Shown in pieces: positions 30,297 to 38,919 of a stretch of 64,000 nucleotides of DNA (positions are counted from its first letter, which is position 1; each line of letters starts with the position of its first letter). The notes below the pieces were generated by a model. The model was not told the DNA's origin. It saw nothing but the letters and a program-made list of their open reading frames with translations, and made no database searches. The position numbers and the translations under genes are program-made. Source of the stretch: Actinophytocola sp035995025 (GTDB taxonomy: Bacteria > Actinomycetota > Actinomycetes > Mycobacteriales > Pseudonocardiaceae); assembly GCA_035995025.1 (NCBI GenBank), contig DASYKY010000135.1, forward strand, positions 36,014-100,013, in the 5' to 3' direction.

Positions 30297-31319
30297 ATGG
30301 CGCAACGACGGCTGTCCGAGGTAGCACAGAAGGTCGGTGTCAGCGAGGCGACCGTGAGCCGGGTGCTCAACGGCAAACCCGGCGTCTCGGAGGCGACCCG
30401 CCAGGCCGTGCTCACCGCACTGGACGTGCTCGGCTACGAACGCCCGACGCAGCTGCGCGGCGAGCGGGCCCGGCTCGTCGGGCTGGTGCTGCCCGAGCTG
30501 CAGAACCCGATCTTCCCCGCGCTCGCCGACGTGGTCGGCAGCGCGCTCGCCCAGCAGGGGTTCACGCCGGTGCTGTGCACCTGCACCGGCGGCGTGTCCG
30601 AGCCGGACTACGTCGAGCTGCTGCTGGCCCAGCAGGTCTCCGGCGTGGTGTTCGCCGGCGGCAGCCACGCCGAGGCCGACGCCCCGCACGACCACCACTA
30701 CGCGCTGGCCCGCCGCAAGCTCCCGGTCGTGCTGGTCAACGCGTCGATCGACCTCGACTACCCCGTCGTGTCCTGCGACGACGCGGTCGCCGTCGAGCAG
30801 GCGTTCGGCCACCTCACCGCGCTCGGCCACGAGCAGATCGGCATGGTCCTCGGCCCGCGCGACCACCTGCCCTCGCGCCGCAAGTACATGGCGTTCCAGG
30901 GCTGCGCCGAGCGGATCGGGCTGCCGGTCGACGAGCACAACGTCGGCCACACGATGTTCTCCGTCGAGGGCGGCCAGGCCGTCGGCACCCGGCTCGTGCA
31001 GAACGGCGTGACGGGGCTGATCTGCGCGAGCGACCCGCTCGCGCTCGGCGTCATCCGCGCGGTGCGCCGCATGGGCCTGCGCACGCCGGAGGACGTGTCG
31101 GTCATCGGCTACGACGACTCCGCGCTCATGACCTGCACCGACCCGCCGCTGACCACCGTCCGCCAGCCGATCGAGGCCATGGGCCGGGCGGCGGTCGAGC
31201 TGCTGGTCAACCAGATCGCCGACATCGAGGTCTCCATGGAGGAGCTGCTCTTCGAGCCCGAGCTGGTCGTCCGCGCGTCGGCCGCGCCCGCCCCGGCGCG
31301 GCGGCACAGCCTGGCCTGA
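30297..31319 (+). CDS. LacI-family regulator (MalR-like) of the alpha-glucoside operon
   Basis: A 340-aa repressor: LacI HTH at residues 4-25 ('RLSEVAQKVGVSEATVSRVLNGKPGVS') with hinge 'VLTALDVLGYERPTQL', then a periplasmic-binding-protein-like sensor ('ARLVGLVLPELQNPIFPALADVVGSAL', 'DVSVIGYDDSALMTCTDPPLTTVRQPIEAMGRAAVELL'). Lies immediately upstream of the sugar ABC operon and the GH13 glucosidase, so it most likely represses them and is released by maltose, isomaltose or a related glucoside. Confidence 0.93.
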   Translation: MAQRRLSEVAQKVGVSEATVSRVLNGKPGVSEATRQAVLTALDVLGYERPTQLRGERARLVGLVLPELQNPIFPALADVVGSALAQQGFTPVLCTCTGGVSEPDYVELLLAQQVSGVVFAGGSHAEADAPHDHHYALARRKLPVVLVNASIDLDYPVVSCDDAVAVEQAFGHLTALGHEQIGMVLGPRDHLPSRRKYMAFQGCAERIGLPVDEHNVGHTMFSVEGGQAVGTRLVQNGVTGLICASDPLALGVIRAVRRMGLRTPEDVSVIGYDDSALMTCTDPPLTTVRQPIEAMGRAAVELLVNQIADIEVSMEELLFEPELVVRASAAPAPARRHSLA

Positions 31320-31331
31320 CCCGAGAGCCCC

Positions 31332-31361
31332 CACGCCCCGGCGCCCGCGCGCCGGGGCGTG
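31332..31361 (+). terminator. Terminator after the LacI-family gene
   Basis: A perfect 13-bp stem (31332-31344 with 31349-31361) and 4-nt loop, with no U-tract, 12 bp after the stop. Confidence 0.75.
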
Positions 31362-31403
31362 TCCGTATGCCCGATTGACCCGGATGACGATCGTGTGTCG
31401 ACC

Positions 31404-31477
31404 TGACATCGTGTCAGAGTCATGTATTTTCAAAACTCTGTCGGAGTATTGCGGCCGATCGTCGCGAGTCCTATGGT
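31404..31477 (+). promoter_or_regulatory. Promoter region of the sugar-transport operon
   Basis: TGACA-TCG-TGTCA (31404-31416), an inverted repeat, lies upstream of a sigma-70-like promoter TTGCGG (31449-31454) N17 TATGGT (31472-31477). The start codon follows 46 nt later at 31524. The inverted repeat is a plausible activator or repressor site. Confidence 0.5.
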
Positions 31478-31523
31478 GTGGGTCACAGATTTTTCACCCG
31501 GTCCCCCACGCAAGGGTCAATCG

Positions 31524-32894
31524 ATGATGAGCACACCCATTCAGCGCAGGTCCTTGGCGCTCGTGCTGGTGGCCGGCCTCGGCCTGGCCGCCACTGCCTG
31601 CGGCGACGCCGACGACAGTGACACGGGCTCGGGCGGCAAGGTCGCCATCACGGTCAACGGCCAGCCCCCGAAGACCCAGCCCTTCGAGCGCAAGATCTTC
31701 GACGAGGACGTCGCCGCGTTCGAGAAGTCCCACCCGGACATCGACATCCAGCCCCGCGAGGGTTTCATGGACCCGAAGACGTTCGCGTCCAAGCTCGCCG
31801 GCGGCCAGCTCGAGGACGTCTTCTACGTCTACCTGACCGACCCGGCGACCCTCATCGCCCGCCACCAGGCCGCCGACATCAGCGACTACGTCAAGGACGT
31901 GCCGTACGTCGACGACGTCCAGCCCGCCCTGAAGAAGATCTTCACCGACGACAAGGGCCGCGTGTACGGCCTGCCGACGGCGAACTACTCGATGGGCCTG
32001 CTGTACAGCCGCAAGCTGTTCACCCAGGCCGGGCTGAACCCCGACCAGCCACCGACCACCTGGGACGAGGTGCGCGCCGCCGCCAAGAAGATCACCGGGC
32101 TCGGCCACAACACGGTCGGCTTCGCCGAGTACAGCAAGAACAACCAGGGCGGCTGGCACTTCACGACCTGGATGTACTCGATGGGCGGCGACATGGCGAA
32201 GAAGGACGGCAGCACCTGGAAGGCCGACTTCGACAACGACAAGGGCCGCGAGGTCGCCGAGACGCTGCACGCCATGCGCTGGGACGACAACACCATGGGC
32301 CAGAAGCAGCTGCTGGTGATCGAGGACGTCCAGCGGATGATGGGTGCGGGCCAGCTCGGCATGTACCTCGCCGCGCCGGACAACATCCCGGTCCTGGTCA
32401 ACCAGTTCAAGGGCGACTACGCCGACTACGGCCTCGCGCCGATGCCGGGCGGCAACGGCACGCTCATCGGCGGCGAGGGCTACATGGTCAACCCGAAGGC
32501 CACCCCGGCCAAGATCAAGGCCGGCCTGCAGTGGATCCAGTGGAAGTACCTCAACCCGGACCGCATGGACGCGAACCTCAAGCGCTACGCCGACCAGGGC
32601 CAGCCGATCGGCCTGCCGGCCTCCCCCGCGGCCGACATCTGGACCGGTGACGTGCGCGCGAAGCAGGAGTCGCTCAAGGAGAAGTACGCCACCGTCCCGG
32701 TCGAGAACTACAAGTCCTTCGTGGACGGTCTGGCCGACCTCGACCAGAAGATCGAGCCGCCCAACGCCCAGCAGATCTATGCCGCGCTGGACAACGTGAT
32801 GCAGGGCGTGCTGACCGACCGCGACGCCGACGTCGACAAGCTGCTCGCCGACGCGGCGGGCAAGGCCGACACGGCGCTCGCCCAGGTCAAGTAG
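31524..32894 (+). CDS. Sugar ABC transporter substrate-binding lipoprotein (MalE-like)
   Basis: A 456-aa protein with a lipoprotein signal ('SLALVLVAGLGLAATACGDAD', lipid-modified Cys near residue 25) and a solute-binding family 1 fold: 'YGLPTANYSMGLLYSRKLFTQAGLNPDQPPTTWDEVRAAAKKITG' and 'GQLGMYLAAPDNIPVLVNQF' are characteristic. ATG 31524 follows AAGGG; ATG 31527 is the second of a pair. First gene of the operon with two permeases and GH13. No ATPase is encoded here, so it probably uses a shared MsiK-type ATPase from elsewhere. Confidence 0.93.
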   Translation: MMSTPIQRRSLALVLVAGLGLAATACGDADDSDTGSGGKVAITVNGQPPKTQPFERKIFDEDVAAFEKSHPDIDIQPREGFMDPKTFASKLAGGQLEDVFYVYLTDPATLIARHQAADISDYVKDVPYVDDVQPALKKIFTDDKGRVYGLPTANYSMGLLYSRKLFTQAGLNPDQPPTTWDEVRAAAKKITGLGHNTVGFAEYSKNNQGGWHFTTWMYSMGGDMAKKDGSTWKADFDNDKGREVAETLHAMRWDDNTMGQKQLLVIEDVQRMMGAGQLGMYLAAPDNIPVLVNQFKGDYADYGLAPMPGGNGTLIGGEGYMVNPKATPAKIKAGLQWIQWKYLNPDRMDANLKRYADQGQPIGLPASPAADIWTGDVRAKQESLKEKYATVPVENYKSFVDGLADLDQKIEPPNAQQIYAALDNVMQGVLTDRDADVDKLLADAAGKADTALAQVK

Positions 32895-32952
32895 ACCGGT
32901 CCGGCCGGGAAGCGCGACCCGTTTCCCGGCCGGATCCCCCACCGGAGGCCCG

Positions 32953-33894
32953 ATGACCACCACGACGATCGCCGCGAGCCCGCCGTCCGAGCTGGACGGA
33001 CCGCGCCGCGCCGCGACACCCGGCAAACTGCGCAGGCGCCTCACCGACAACCTCACCGCGTACGGCTTCCTGTGCGCGGCGCTCGTCTGCTTCGCGCTGT
33101 TCTCCTGGTACCCGATCGTCCGCGGCGTCCTGCTGAGCTTCCAGCAGGTCAACTTCGTCACCGACCCGGAGTGGGTGGGGTGGCAGAACTTCGCGACCCT
33201 GTTCGCCGACCCGCTGTTCGTGATCGCGTGGCGCAACACCCTGCTGTTCACCGGGCTGGCGCTGGTCATCGGCTTCGCGATCCCGTTCGCGGTGGCGATC
33301 GTGCTGAACGAGCTGCGGCACGCCAAGGGGTACTTCCGGATGGTCGTCTACCTGCCGGTGATGCTGCCGCCAGTGGTCGTCGCGATCCTCTGGAAGTGGT
33401 TCTACGACCCGGGTCCCGGCCTGTTCAACACCATGCTGAACTCGGTCGGCCTGCCCGGGCTCGCCTGGCTGAGCTCGACGGACACGTCGATGCTCTCGCT
33501 CGTGCTCGTCGCGACCTGGTCGGCCATGGGCTCGGCCACGCTGATCTACCTGGCCGCGCTGGCGACGATCCCCGGCGAGCTGTACGAGGCGGCCGAGCTG
33601 GACGGCGCGAACCTGTGGCAGCGGCTGCGCCACGTCACGATCCCGCAGACCAGGTTCGTGCTGCTGGTCATGCTGCTGATGCAGATCATCGCGACGATGC
33701 AGGTGTTCACCGAGCCGTACGTGATGACCGGCGGCGGGCCGGAGGACTCGACGGTCACCGTGCTGCTGCTGCTCTACCGGTACGCCTTCATCTACAACGA
33801 CTTCGGCACGGCCAGCGCGATGAGCCTGCTGCTGTTCGCGTTCCTCGGCGGGTTCTCCGCGCTGTACCTCAAGCTCACGAGAACCGGAGGCTGA
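32953..33894 (+). CDS. Sugar ABC transporter permease (MalF-like)
   Basis: A 313-aa permease with six membrane segments and the EAA loop 'YEAAELDGANLWQRLRHVTIPQ' (about residues 213-234) that docks the ATPase. The N-terminal cytoplasmic stretch is Pro/Arg-rich. Starts 58 bp after the binding-protein gene behind GGAGG. Its stop (TGA) is followed 3 bp later by the ATG inside repeat R2. Confidence 0.93.
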   Translation: MTTTTIAASPPSELDGPRRAATPGKLRRRLTDNLTAYGFLCAALVCFALFSWYPIVRGVLLSFQQVNFVTDPEWVGWQNFATLFADPLFVIAWRNTLLFTGLALVIGFAIPFAVAIVLNELRHAKGYFRMVVYLPVMLPPVVVAILWKWFYDPGPGLFNTMLNSVGLPGLAWLSSTDTSMLSLVLVATWSAMGSATLIYLAALATIPGELYEAAELDGANLWQRLRHVTIPQTRFVLLVMLLMQIIATMQVFTEPYVMTGGGPEDSTVTVLLLLYRYAFIYNDFGTASAMSLLLFAFLGGFSALYLKLTRTGG

Positions 33895-34030
33895 GCCATG
33901 ACATCTCGACCCGCGGGCTCGCCAACCGCACCTCAGGGGAACGTGACGCAACCCGGCCACAAGTACGTGCCCCAGGCGACGATTCAAGAGAACGCGACCC
34001 AACGTAAGAATCGCGGGCAGGCGGAACGGT
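33895..34030 (+). repeat. Dispersed linker repeat, copy R2 (between the two permease genes)
   Basis: It begins at the base after the upstream permease stop. The core is degenerate compared with the other copies: CCGCACCtcAGGGGAACGtG, then ACGCAACCCgGCCACAAGTA; a second internal GAACGCGACCCAAC copy of the core follows. It ends GGGCAGGCGGAAC, the Shine-Dalgarno-like end. Its own ATG (33898) opens a frame that continues into the second permease. Confidence 0.8.
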
Positions 34031-34899
34031 CCCGCACGCTGCTGTCGCCGTGGACGCTGAAGCGCACCCGCGGCAAGGTCGGCTACTGGCTCGTGTTCGT
34101 CGTCGTGTTCGCGTTGTTCACGATCGCGTTCGTGGTCCCGTTGCTCTGGATGCTGCTCGGCGCCATGAAGTCCGCGCCCGAGCTCGCCCGCACGCCGCCG
34201 ACGATCCTGCCGGACCGGTTCACCCTCGGGTCCTATGTGGAGGCATGGAACTTCATGGACCTGGCCGGGTACTTCCGCAACACGGTCATCGTGGCGGCCG
34301 GCGCGTGGCTGCTGCAGCTCGCGGTCATCGTGCCGGCCGCGTACGCGCTGTCGAAGCTGCGCCCGGTGCTCGGCAACTGGATCCTCGGGCTGATGCTGGC
34401 CACGCTGATGCTGCCGGCCTCCGCGCTGCTCGTGCCGACCTACCTGACGATCACCGACGTACCGGTCTTCGGGGTGAACCTGATCAACAACCCGGCCGCG
34501 ATCTGGCTGCCGGCCGCCGCGAACGCGTTCAACCTCTACCTGCTGAAGCGGTTCTTCGACCAGATCCCCACCGAGCTGCTGGACGCGGCGCGCATCGACG
34601 GCGCGGGCAGCGTGACGACGCTCGTGCGGATCGTCCTGCCGCTGTCCCGGCCGATCCTCGCGGTCGTGTCGATCTTCGCGATCGTGGCCGCGTGGAAGGA
34701 CTTCATCTGGCCGCTGCTGGTGCTCCAGGACCCGGGCATCCAGACGCTCTCGGTCGCGCTGCAGCGGTTCGAACCGGACACGCCGATCAACCTCATGCTC
34801 GCCGGCCTGGTGCTCGCGAGCATCCCGATGGTCGTGGCCTTCCTGATCTTCCAACGTCAGATCCTGGCCGGCCTGAGCGCCGGCAGTCTCAAGGGGTGA
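33898..34899 (+). CDS. Sugar ABC transporter permease (MalG-like) with repeat-encoded N-terminal extension
   Basis: A 333-aa frame. Residues ~48-333 are a normal MalG-type permease with six membrane segments and the EAA loop 'LLDAARIDGAGSVTTLVRIVLPLSRPI'. Residues 1-~44 ('TSRPAGSPTAPQGNVTQPGHKYV...') are encoded by repeat R2. No ATG, GTG or TTG lies between the repeat and the first cytoplasmic residues, so translation most likely starts in the repeat and the protein carries an extra polar N-terminal tail, unless a rare start codon is used. Confidence 0.9.
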   Translation: MTSRPAGSPTAPQGNVTQPGHKYVPQATIQENATQRKNRGQAERSRTLLSPWTLKRTRGKVGYWLVFVVVFALFTIAFVVPLLWMLLGAMKSAPELARTPPTILPDRFTLGSYVEAWNFMDLAGYFRNTVIVAAGAWLLQLAVIVPAAYALSKLRPVLGNWILGLMLATLMLPASALLVPTYLTITDVPVFGVNLINNPAAIWLPAAANAFNLYLLKRFFDQIPTELLDAARIDGAGSVTTLVRIVLPLSRPILAVVSIFAIVAAWKDFIWPLLVLQDPGIQTLSVALQRFEPDTPINLMLAGLVLASIPMVVAFLIFQRQILAGLSAGSLKG

Positions 34900-34907
34900 A
34901 TACGGTG

Positions 34908-36521
34908 ATGCATCAGAACTGGTGGCGTGGCGCGGCCATTTACCAGGTGTACGTCCGCAGCTTCGCCGACGGCGACGGCGACGGCACGGGCGACCTCGCG
35001 GGCGTCCGGTCGAAGCTGCCGTACCTGGCCGACCTCGGCATCGACGCGATCTGGTTCAACCCATGGTACCCGTCGCCGATGGACGACGGCGGCTACGACG
35101 TGGCCGACTACCGCGACATCGAGCCGGTGTTCGGCACGCTCGCCGAGGCGGAGAAGCTGATCGAGGAGGCCCACAACCTCGGTATCAAGATCATCATCGA
35201 CATCGTCCCGAACCACTGTTCGGACGTGCACCCGTGGTTCGCCGCCGCACTCGCGGCCGGCCCGGGCTCCCCGGCACGGGACCGGTTCTGGTTCCGTGCC
35301 GGCCGCGGCAAGTACGGCGAGCTGCCGCCGAACAACTGGCAGTCCCGCTTCGGCGGTCCCGCGTGGACCCGTGTCGCCGGGCCGGACGGCACGCCCGGCG
35401 AGTGGTTCCTGCACCTGTACTCCTCGCGGCAGCCAGATCTCAACTGGACGAACCCGGCGGTGGCCGAGGAGTTCGAGGACATCCTGCGGTTCTGGTTCAA
35501 CCGCGGCGTGGACGGCTTCCGCATCGACGTCGCCGACGGGCTGGTGAAGGCCGACGGGCTGCCCGACGCGTCGTACCCGATCGACGGCCCGCTCCCCTAC
35601 TCGGACCTCGACGGCGTGCACGACGTCTACCGGACGTGGCGGCGCATCGCGGACAGCTACCCCGACCAGCGGGTGTTCGTCGGCGAGATGTGGCTGCCCG
35701 ATCCCGAGCGGTTCGCCATGTACCTGCGGCCGGACGAGCTGCACTCGGCGTTCAACTTCGACTTCCTGTCCTGCCCGTGGGACGCGCGGCGGCTGCGGTC
35801 CGTAGTGGACGCCACGCTCGCCGCGCACGCGCCCGTCAACGCGCCGGCGACCTGGGTGCTGTCCAACCACGACGTCACCCGGCACGTCACCCGGTACGGC
35901 CGCGCGGACACGTCCTTCTCGTTCGCCGACCGCCAGCACCTCGCGCCGACCGACCGCGAGCTCGGCCTGCGGCGGGCGCGCGCGGCGGCGCTGCTGTCCC
36001 TCGCACTGCCCGGTGCGGTCTACATCTACCAGGGCGAGGAGCTCGGTCTGTCCGAAGTGGAGGATCTGCCGGACGAGGTGCGGGAGGACCCGGTGTTCGC
36101 GCGGACCGCTGGCGCGGACATCGGCCGGGACGGCTGCCGCGTGCCACTGCCGTGGTCGGGCGACGCGCCACCGTTCGGTTTCAACCCCACCGGCACGGCG
36201 CCGTGGCTGCCACAGCCCGCGGCGTGGTCGGCGTCCACTGTGGAGCGCCTGGATACCGACCCGGACTCGATGCTCGCGCTGTACCGGCACGCGCTAAGGC
36301 TGCGCCGCGCCGACTCCGCACTCGGCGACGGCCCGCTGGCGTGGCTGCCGGACCAGCAGGCGGACGTGCTCGCGTTCTCCCGCGGCCCGGGGTTCGCGTG
36401 CGTGGTGAACCTTTCCGGCTCGCCGGTCGCATTGCCGGAGCACCGCGAGGTCCTGCTGGCGAGCGGGCCGTTGCGGGACACGTTGCTGCCGCCGGACACC
36501 GCGGTCTGGCTGCGGACCTGA
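34908..36521 (+). CDS. GH13 alpha-glucosidase (oligo-1,6-/trehalose-synthase-like family)
   Basis: A 537-aa cytoplasmic GH13 enzyme: 'WWRGAAIYQVYVRSFADGDGDGTGDLAG' (N-terminal signature of oligo-alpha-glucosidases), 'IIIDIVPNHCSDVHPWF' (region I), nucleophile D207 in 'VDGFRIDVADGL', acid/base E260 in 'RVFVGEMWLPD' and D322 in 'LSNHDVTRHV'. All catalytic residues are kept. It hydrolyses imported maltose/isomaltose-type sugars to glucose. ATG 34908 lies 11 nt behind AAGGGG; GTG 34905 is the alternative. Last gene of the LacI-controlled operon. Confidence 0.93.
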   Translation: MHQNWWRGAAIYQVYVRSFADGDGDGTGDLAGVRSKLPYLADLGIDAIWFNPWYPSPMDDGGYDVADYRDIEPVFGTLAEAEKLIEEAHNLGIKIIIDIVPNHCSDVHPWFAAALAAGPGSPARDRFWFRAGRGKYGELPPNNWQSRFGGPAWTRVAGPDGTPGEWFLHLYSSRQPDLNWTNPAVAEEFEDILRFWFNRGVDGFRIDVADGLVKADGLPDASYPIDGPLPYSDLDGVHDVYRTWRRIADSYPDQRVFVGEMWLPDPERFAMYLRPDELHSAFNFDFLSCPWDARRLRSVVDATLAAHAPVNAPATWVLSNHDVTRHVTRYGRADTSFSFADRQHLAPTDRELGLRRARAAALLSLALPGAVYIYQGEELGLSEVEDLPDEVREDPVFARTAGADIGRDGCRVPLPWSGDAPPFGFNPTGTAPWLPQPAAWSASTVERLDTDPDSMLALYRHALRLRRADSALGDGPLAWLPDQQADVLAFSRGPGFACVVNLSGSPVALPEHREVLLASGPLRDTLLPPDTAVWLRT

Positions 36522-36523
36522 CG

Positions 36524-37258
36524 TCACCAACCCCCACGTCCGCCGTCGTCGACGGCCACCCGACCACGCCGCGGCACGCCCGTCAGCCCGCGCACCACCG
36601 CCGCCGGGTCGGGCGCCGCCGGCAGGGACGCGGCCACCACGCAGCCGGTGAACCCCAGTTCGGCCACCCGCTCGACGTCCGCGCGCGCCCGTAGCCCGCC
36701 CTCGGCGACCGCCGGGAACACGGCTGCCGGGCCGGACGGCAGGCCGACCACCTGCGCGCCGGAGTCCAGCGCGCGGTCGGCCTCCGCCGCGTCGCGGGCC
36801 GACACCAGGGCGTCCAGGCCGAGGCTGTCCGCGACCGCGAGGATGTCCGCCAGCTCGGCGTCGTCCAGCGCGCCCACGACCACCCGCACGGCGTCCGCGC
36901 CGCACGCGTACGCCATGTCGACCTGCCGCGGGTCGACGATCACGTCCCAGCACAGCACCGGCACGTCGACGAGCCCGGCCACCCGGCGCACCAGCTCCGG
37001 GCCGCCGCCGAGCAGCAGCTCGTCGCCCAGCACCGCCACCGCCGCCGCGCCGCCCGCCTCGTACGCGGTGACCGCGCGCCACGAGGACGGCATGACCGAG
37101 GCGATCACGCCGACCTCGCCGCCGCTGACCGCGGCGACGAACCGGCCGGTCCGCAGCGGGCGCAGCCGCTCGACGCGCGGCGCGGGCGGTGCCCACGGCA
37201 GCGACCACAGCTCGCGCTTGAGGGCGGCGACCCGCGCGACGTCGGCTGCCGGGTCCAC
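36524..37258 (-). CDS. Indole-3-glycerol-phosphate-synthase-like TIM barrel lacking catalytic residues
   Basis: A 244-aa protein clearly aligned with TrpC: 'GVIASVMPSSWRAVTAYEAGGAAAVAVLGDELLLGG' (for EVKRASPS...VLTE), 'VDVPVLCWDVIVDPRQVDMAYACGADAVRVVVGALDD' (for PVLRKDFIVDPYQ), and 'LDALVSARDAAEADRALDSGAQVVGLPSGPA' (for LVEVHDEEE...GINNRDL). The catalytic Lys of RKDF, the Glu of LVEVH and the Asn of INNR are all replaced, so it should not make indole-glycerol phosphate. It follows a truncated nucleotide-sugar dehydrogenase by 3 bp. Possibly a phosphosugar-binding or regulatory relic. Confidence 0.8.
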   Translation of the reverse strand: MDPAADVARVAALKRELWSLPWAPPAPRVERLRPLRTGRFVAAVSGGEVGVIASVMPSSWRAVTAYEAGGAAAVAVLGDELLLGGGPELVRRVAGLVDVPVLCWDVIVDPRQVDMAYACGADAVRVVVGALDDAELADILAVADSLGLDALVSARDAAEADRALDSGAQVVGLPSGPAAVFPAVAEGGLRARADVERVAELGFTGCVVAASLPAAPDPAAVVRGLTGVPRRGRVAVDDGGRGGW

Positions 37259-37261
37259 GGG

Positions 37262-37738
37262 CTACGCCCCGCTGATGCGAAAGTCCACGCCCGGGCGCAG
37301 CCCGCTGCCCTCGGCGAGGCGGGCGGCGAGCAGCGTGATCGCGCCCGGCGGCACCGTCGACCGCACCTCGACGGCCGACCCCGGCCGCAGCAGCGGGCCG
37401 AGCACGTCGGCCGCGCCGAGCACGTGGCGCAGGTCGGCCGCGCCGTCCACGCCGAGCGGCACCGGCACGCAGATCACGTAGGTGTCCAGCCCCGCGAGCC
37501 GGCTCGGGTCCCAGGTCGGCTCGAACCACTCGGCGGCGGCCTCGAGCGCGTCGGTGGACACGTGCGGCAGGTACGACTCGCCGAGGCGCAGGGCGGCGAT
37601 CTTCGCCCGGTCGACGTCGAGGCCGGTGGTCAGTGTCCCCGCGTCGGCGAGCGCCAGGGCGAGCGGCAGGCCGGTGCCACCCAGCCCGACCACGCCGACG
37701 GTCGTCAACTCGTTACGGGCATTGAAGGTCACCGTCAT
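37262..37738 (-). CDS. Nucleotide-sugar dehydrogenase NAD-binding domain only
   Basis: A 158-aa protein: 'TVGVVGLGGTGLPLALALADAG' (GxGxxG with Gly for the usual Tyr), 'GLDVDRAKIAALRLGESYLPHVS', 'TYVICVPVPLG' and 'LRPGSAVEVRSTVPPGAITLL' match the UDP-glucose/GDP-mannose dehydrogenase N-terminal Rossmann domain. It ends right after 'GVDFRISGA', where the central helix and C-terminal domain with the catalytic Cys should follow, so it cannot be a full dehydrogenase. ATG 37738 follows GGAGGAG. It forms a two-gene operon with the TrpC-like protein. Confidence 0.8.
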   Translation of the reverse strand: MTVTFNARNELTTVGVVGLGGTGLPLALALADAGTLTTGLDVDRAKIAALRLGESYLPHVSTDALEAAAEWFEPTWDPSRLAGLDTYVICVPVPLGVDGAADLRHVLGAADVLGPLLRPGSAVEVRSTVPPGAITLLAARLAEGSGLRPGVDFRISGA

Positions 37739-37790
37739 CGCGAGACTCCTCCGGGGCGCAGGTCGTGACCCCAGACTCGGCACACGCGGT

Positions 37791-37825
37791 CGAGCACGGC
37801 TCGAGTACCGCTTGAGCCGTGCTCG
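37791..37825 (-). terminator. Terminator hairpin downstream of the chitinase
   Basis: A 12-bp stem, 37791-37802 with 37814-37825, and 11-nt loop, 23 bp past the chitinase stop. Confidence 0.75.
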
Positions 37826-37847
37826 CGAACCGCTTGACGAACCGGCC

Positions 37848-38831
37848 TCAGAAGCCGGCCGTGATCCTCGTGAACTCCCAGTCCGGCTGGTCGATGCCGC
37901 TGCAGTTGGACACCACGCCGCCGCCCGGGCAGCCGCGGTCGCGGTTCACCGCCCAGAACGCCAGCCTGCCAAGACCGTTGGACCGTGCCCACGACGTGAT
38001 CTGCGACCAGGCGTCCAGCGAGGTCATCTCCTGCTGGTCGGACAGCCCGTTCATGCCGGAGATGCCGACGTGGCCGAACGCCTCGCCGTCCGACCAGCCG
38101 AACGCCGTCTTCAGCCGGTTCTTCAGGCCGGTGGCCGCGTTCTGCGTGTCGGCGACGATGTTCGAGCTGCCGAAGTCGAACGGCATGATCGTGAACACGT
38201 CGATGTTCGCGCCCAGCGCCGCGGCCTGGTCGACCAGGCGGCCGCCGTAGTAGTTCGGCCCGGTCGTGCTCGTGCCGAACGTGACGATGGTCTTCAGGCC
38301 CGGGTTGTTCTGCTTGACGATCTTGAGCGCGTTCAGGATGCGGTCCTGCACGGTCTCGTTCTCGAACTCGTCGGTGTTCTCGATGTCGATGTCGATCGCG
38401 GACAGCCCGTAGGCGTCGATGACCTGCTGGTACGCGCCCGCCAGCGCCTCGGGCGTCGAGCAGTTCGGGCCGAGCTTGTTGCCGCTCCAGCCACCGAACG
38501 ACGGGACGACGTCACCGCCGGCGGCCCGGATCGCGTTGATCGCCTGCTCGTCCACGCCACCCTTGAGCGGGCGGCTCGAGTCCCACGCCGGCGAGCAGCC
38601 GCCGCCGGAGAGCACGAACGCCATGGTGAACGACCGGACGCCGGTCGCCGACATCACCGACGCCGGCGCGGGCGGGTCCCCCCAGCCCATGAACAGGTAG
38701 GGCGCCGCGGGCGACACGGCCGCGGGCGTCACCGCCCGCTCCTCGGCGACCGAGGATCCCCCGGGCAGCATGATCGCGGTGGTTGCCGCTGCGGCCACCG
38801 ACAGGACAGCGAAGATCGAACGTCTGCGCAC
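37848..38831 (-). CDS. Secreted GH18 chitinase
   Basis: A 327-aa exported protein: signal peptide ('IFAVLSVAAAATTAIML', cleavage near residue 30) then a GH18 TIM barrel. The catalytic DxxDxDxE motif is 'LSAIDIDIEN' (for D-G-x-D-x-D-x-E; the first Asp is Ser, the essential Glu is kept). Other barrel strands: 'FTMAFVLSGGG', 'DVVPSFGGWSG', 'NIDVFTIMPFDFG', 'GRLAFWAVNRD'. No chitin-binding module. GTG 38831 follows GAGGGAG. Two DasR-type operators lie in its promoter, matching its expected control by N-acetylglucosamine status. Confidence 0.9.
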   Translation of the reverse strand: MRRRSIFAVLSVAAAATTAIMLPGGSSVAEERAVTPAAVSPAAPYLFMGWGDPPAPASVMSATGVRSFTMAFVLSGGGCSPAWDSSRPLKGGVDEQAINAIRAAGGDVVPSFGGWSGNKLGPNCSTPEALAGAYQQVIDAYGLSAIDIDIENTDEFENETVQDRILNALKIVKQNNPGLKTIVTFGTSTTGPNYYGGRLVDQAAALGANIDVFTIMPFDFGSSNIVADTQNAATGLKNRLKTAFGWSDGEAFGHVGISGMNGLSDQQEMTSLDAWSQITSWARSNGLGRLAFWAVNRDRGCPGGGVVSNCSGIDQPDWEFTRITAGF

Positions 38832-38919
38832 GTGCGTACTCCCTCAACGATGAGTGGACCCCGACTTACGCCACATCGAGCTGAGCGCCGGCATCGACGA
38901 TGCGATACCGGCGCTCAGT

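Noticed and set aside
31449..31477. A SigF-type promoter for the sugar operon
   Set aside because: The sequence is TTGCGG-N17-TATGGT, a sigma-70-like promoter, with no GTTT/GGGTAT.
34050..34900. Long GH13 version starting at 34050
   Set aside because: The extension is an alternative frame of the permease gene (Arg/Ala-rich), while ATG 34908 gives the family's normal N-terminus.
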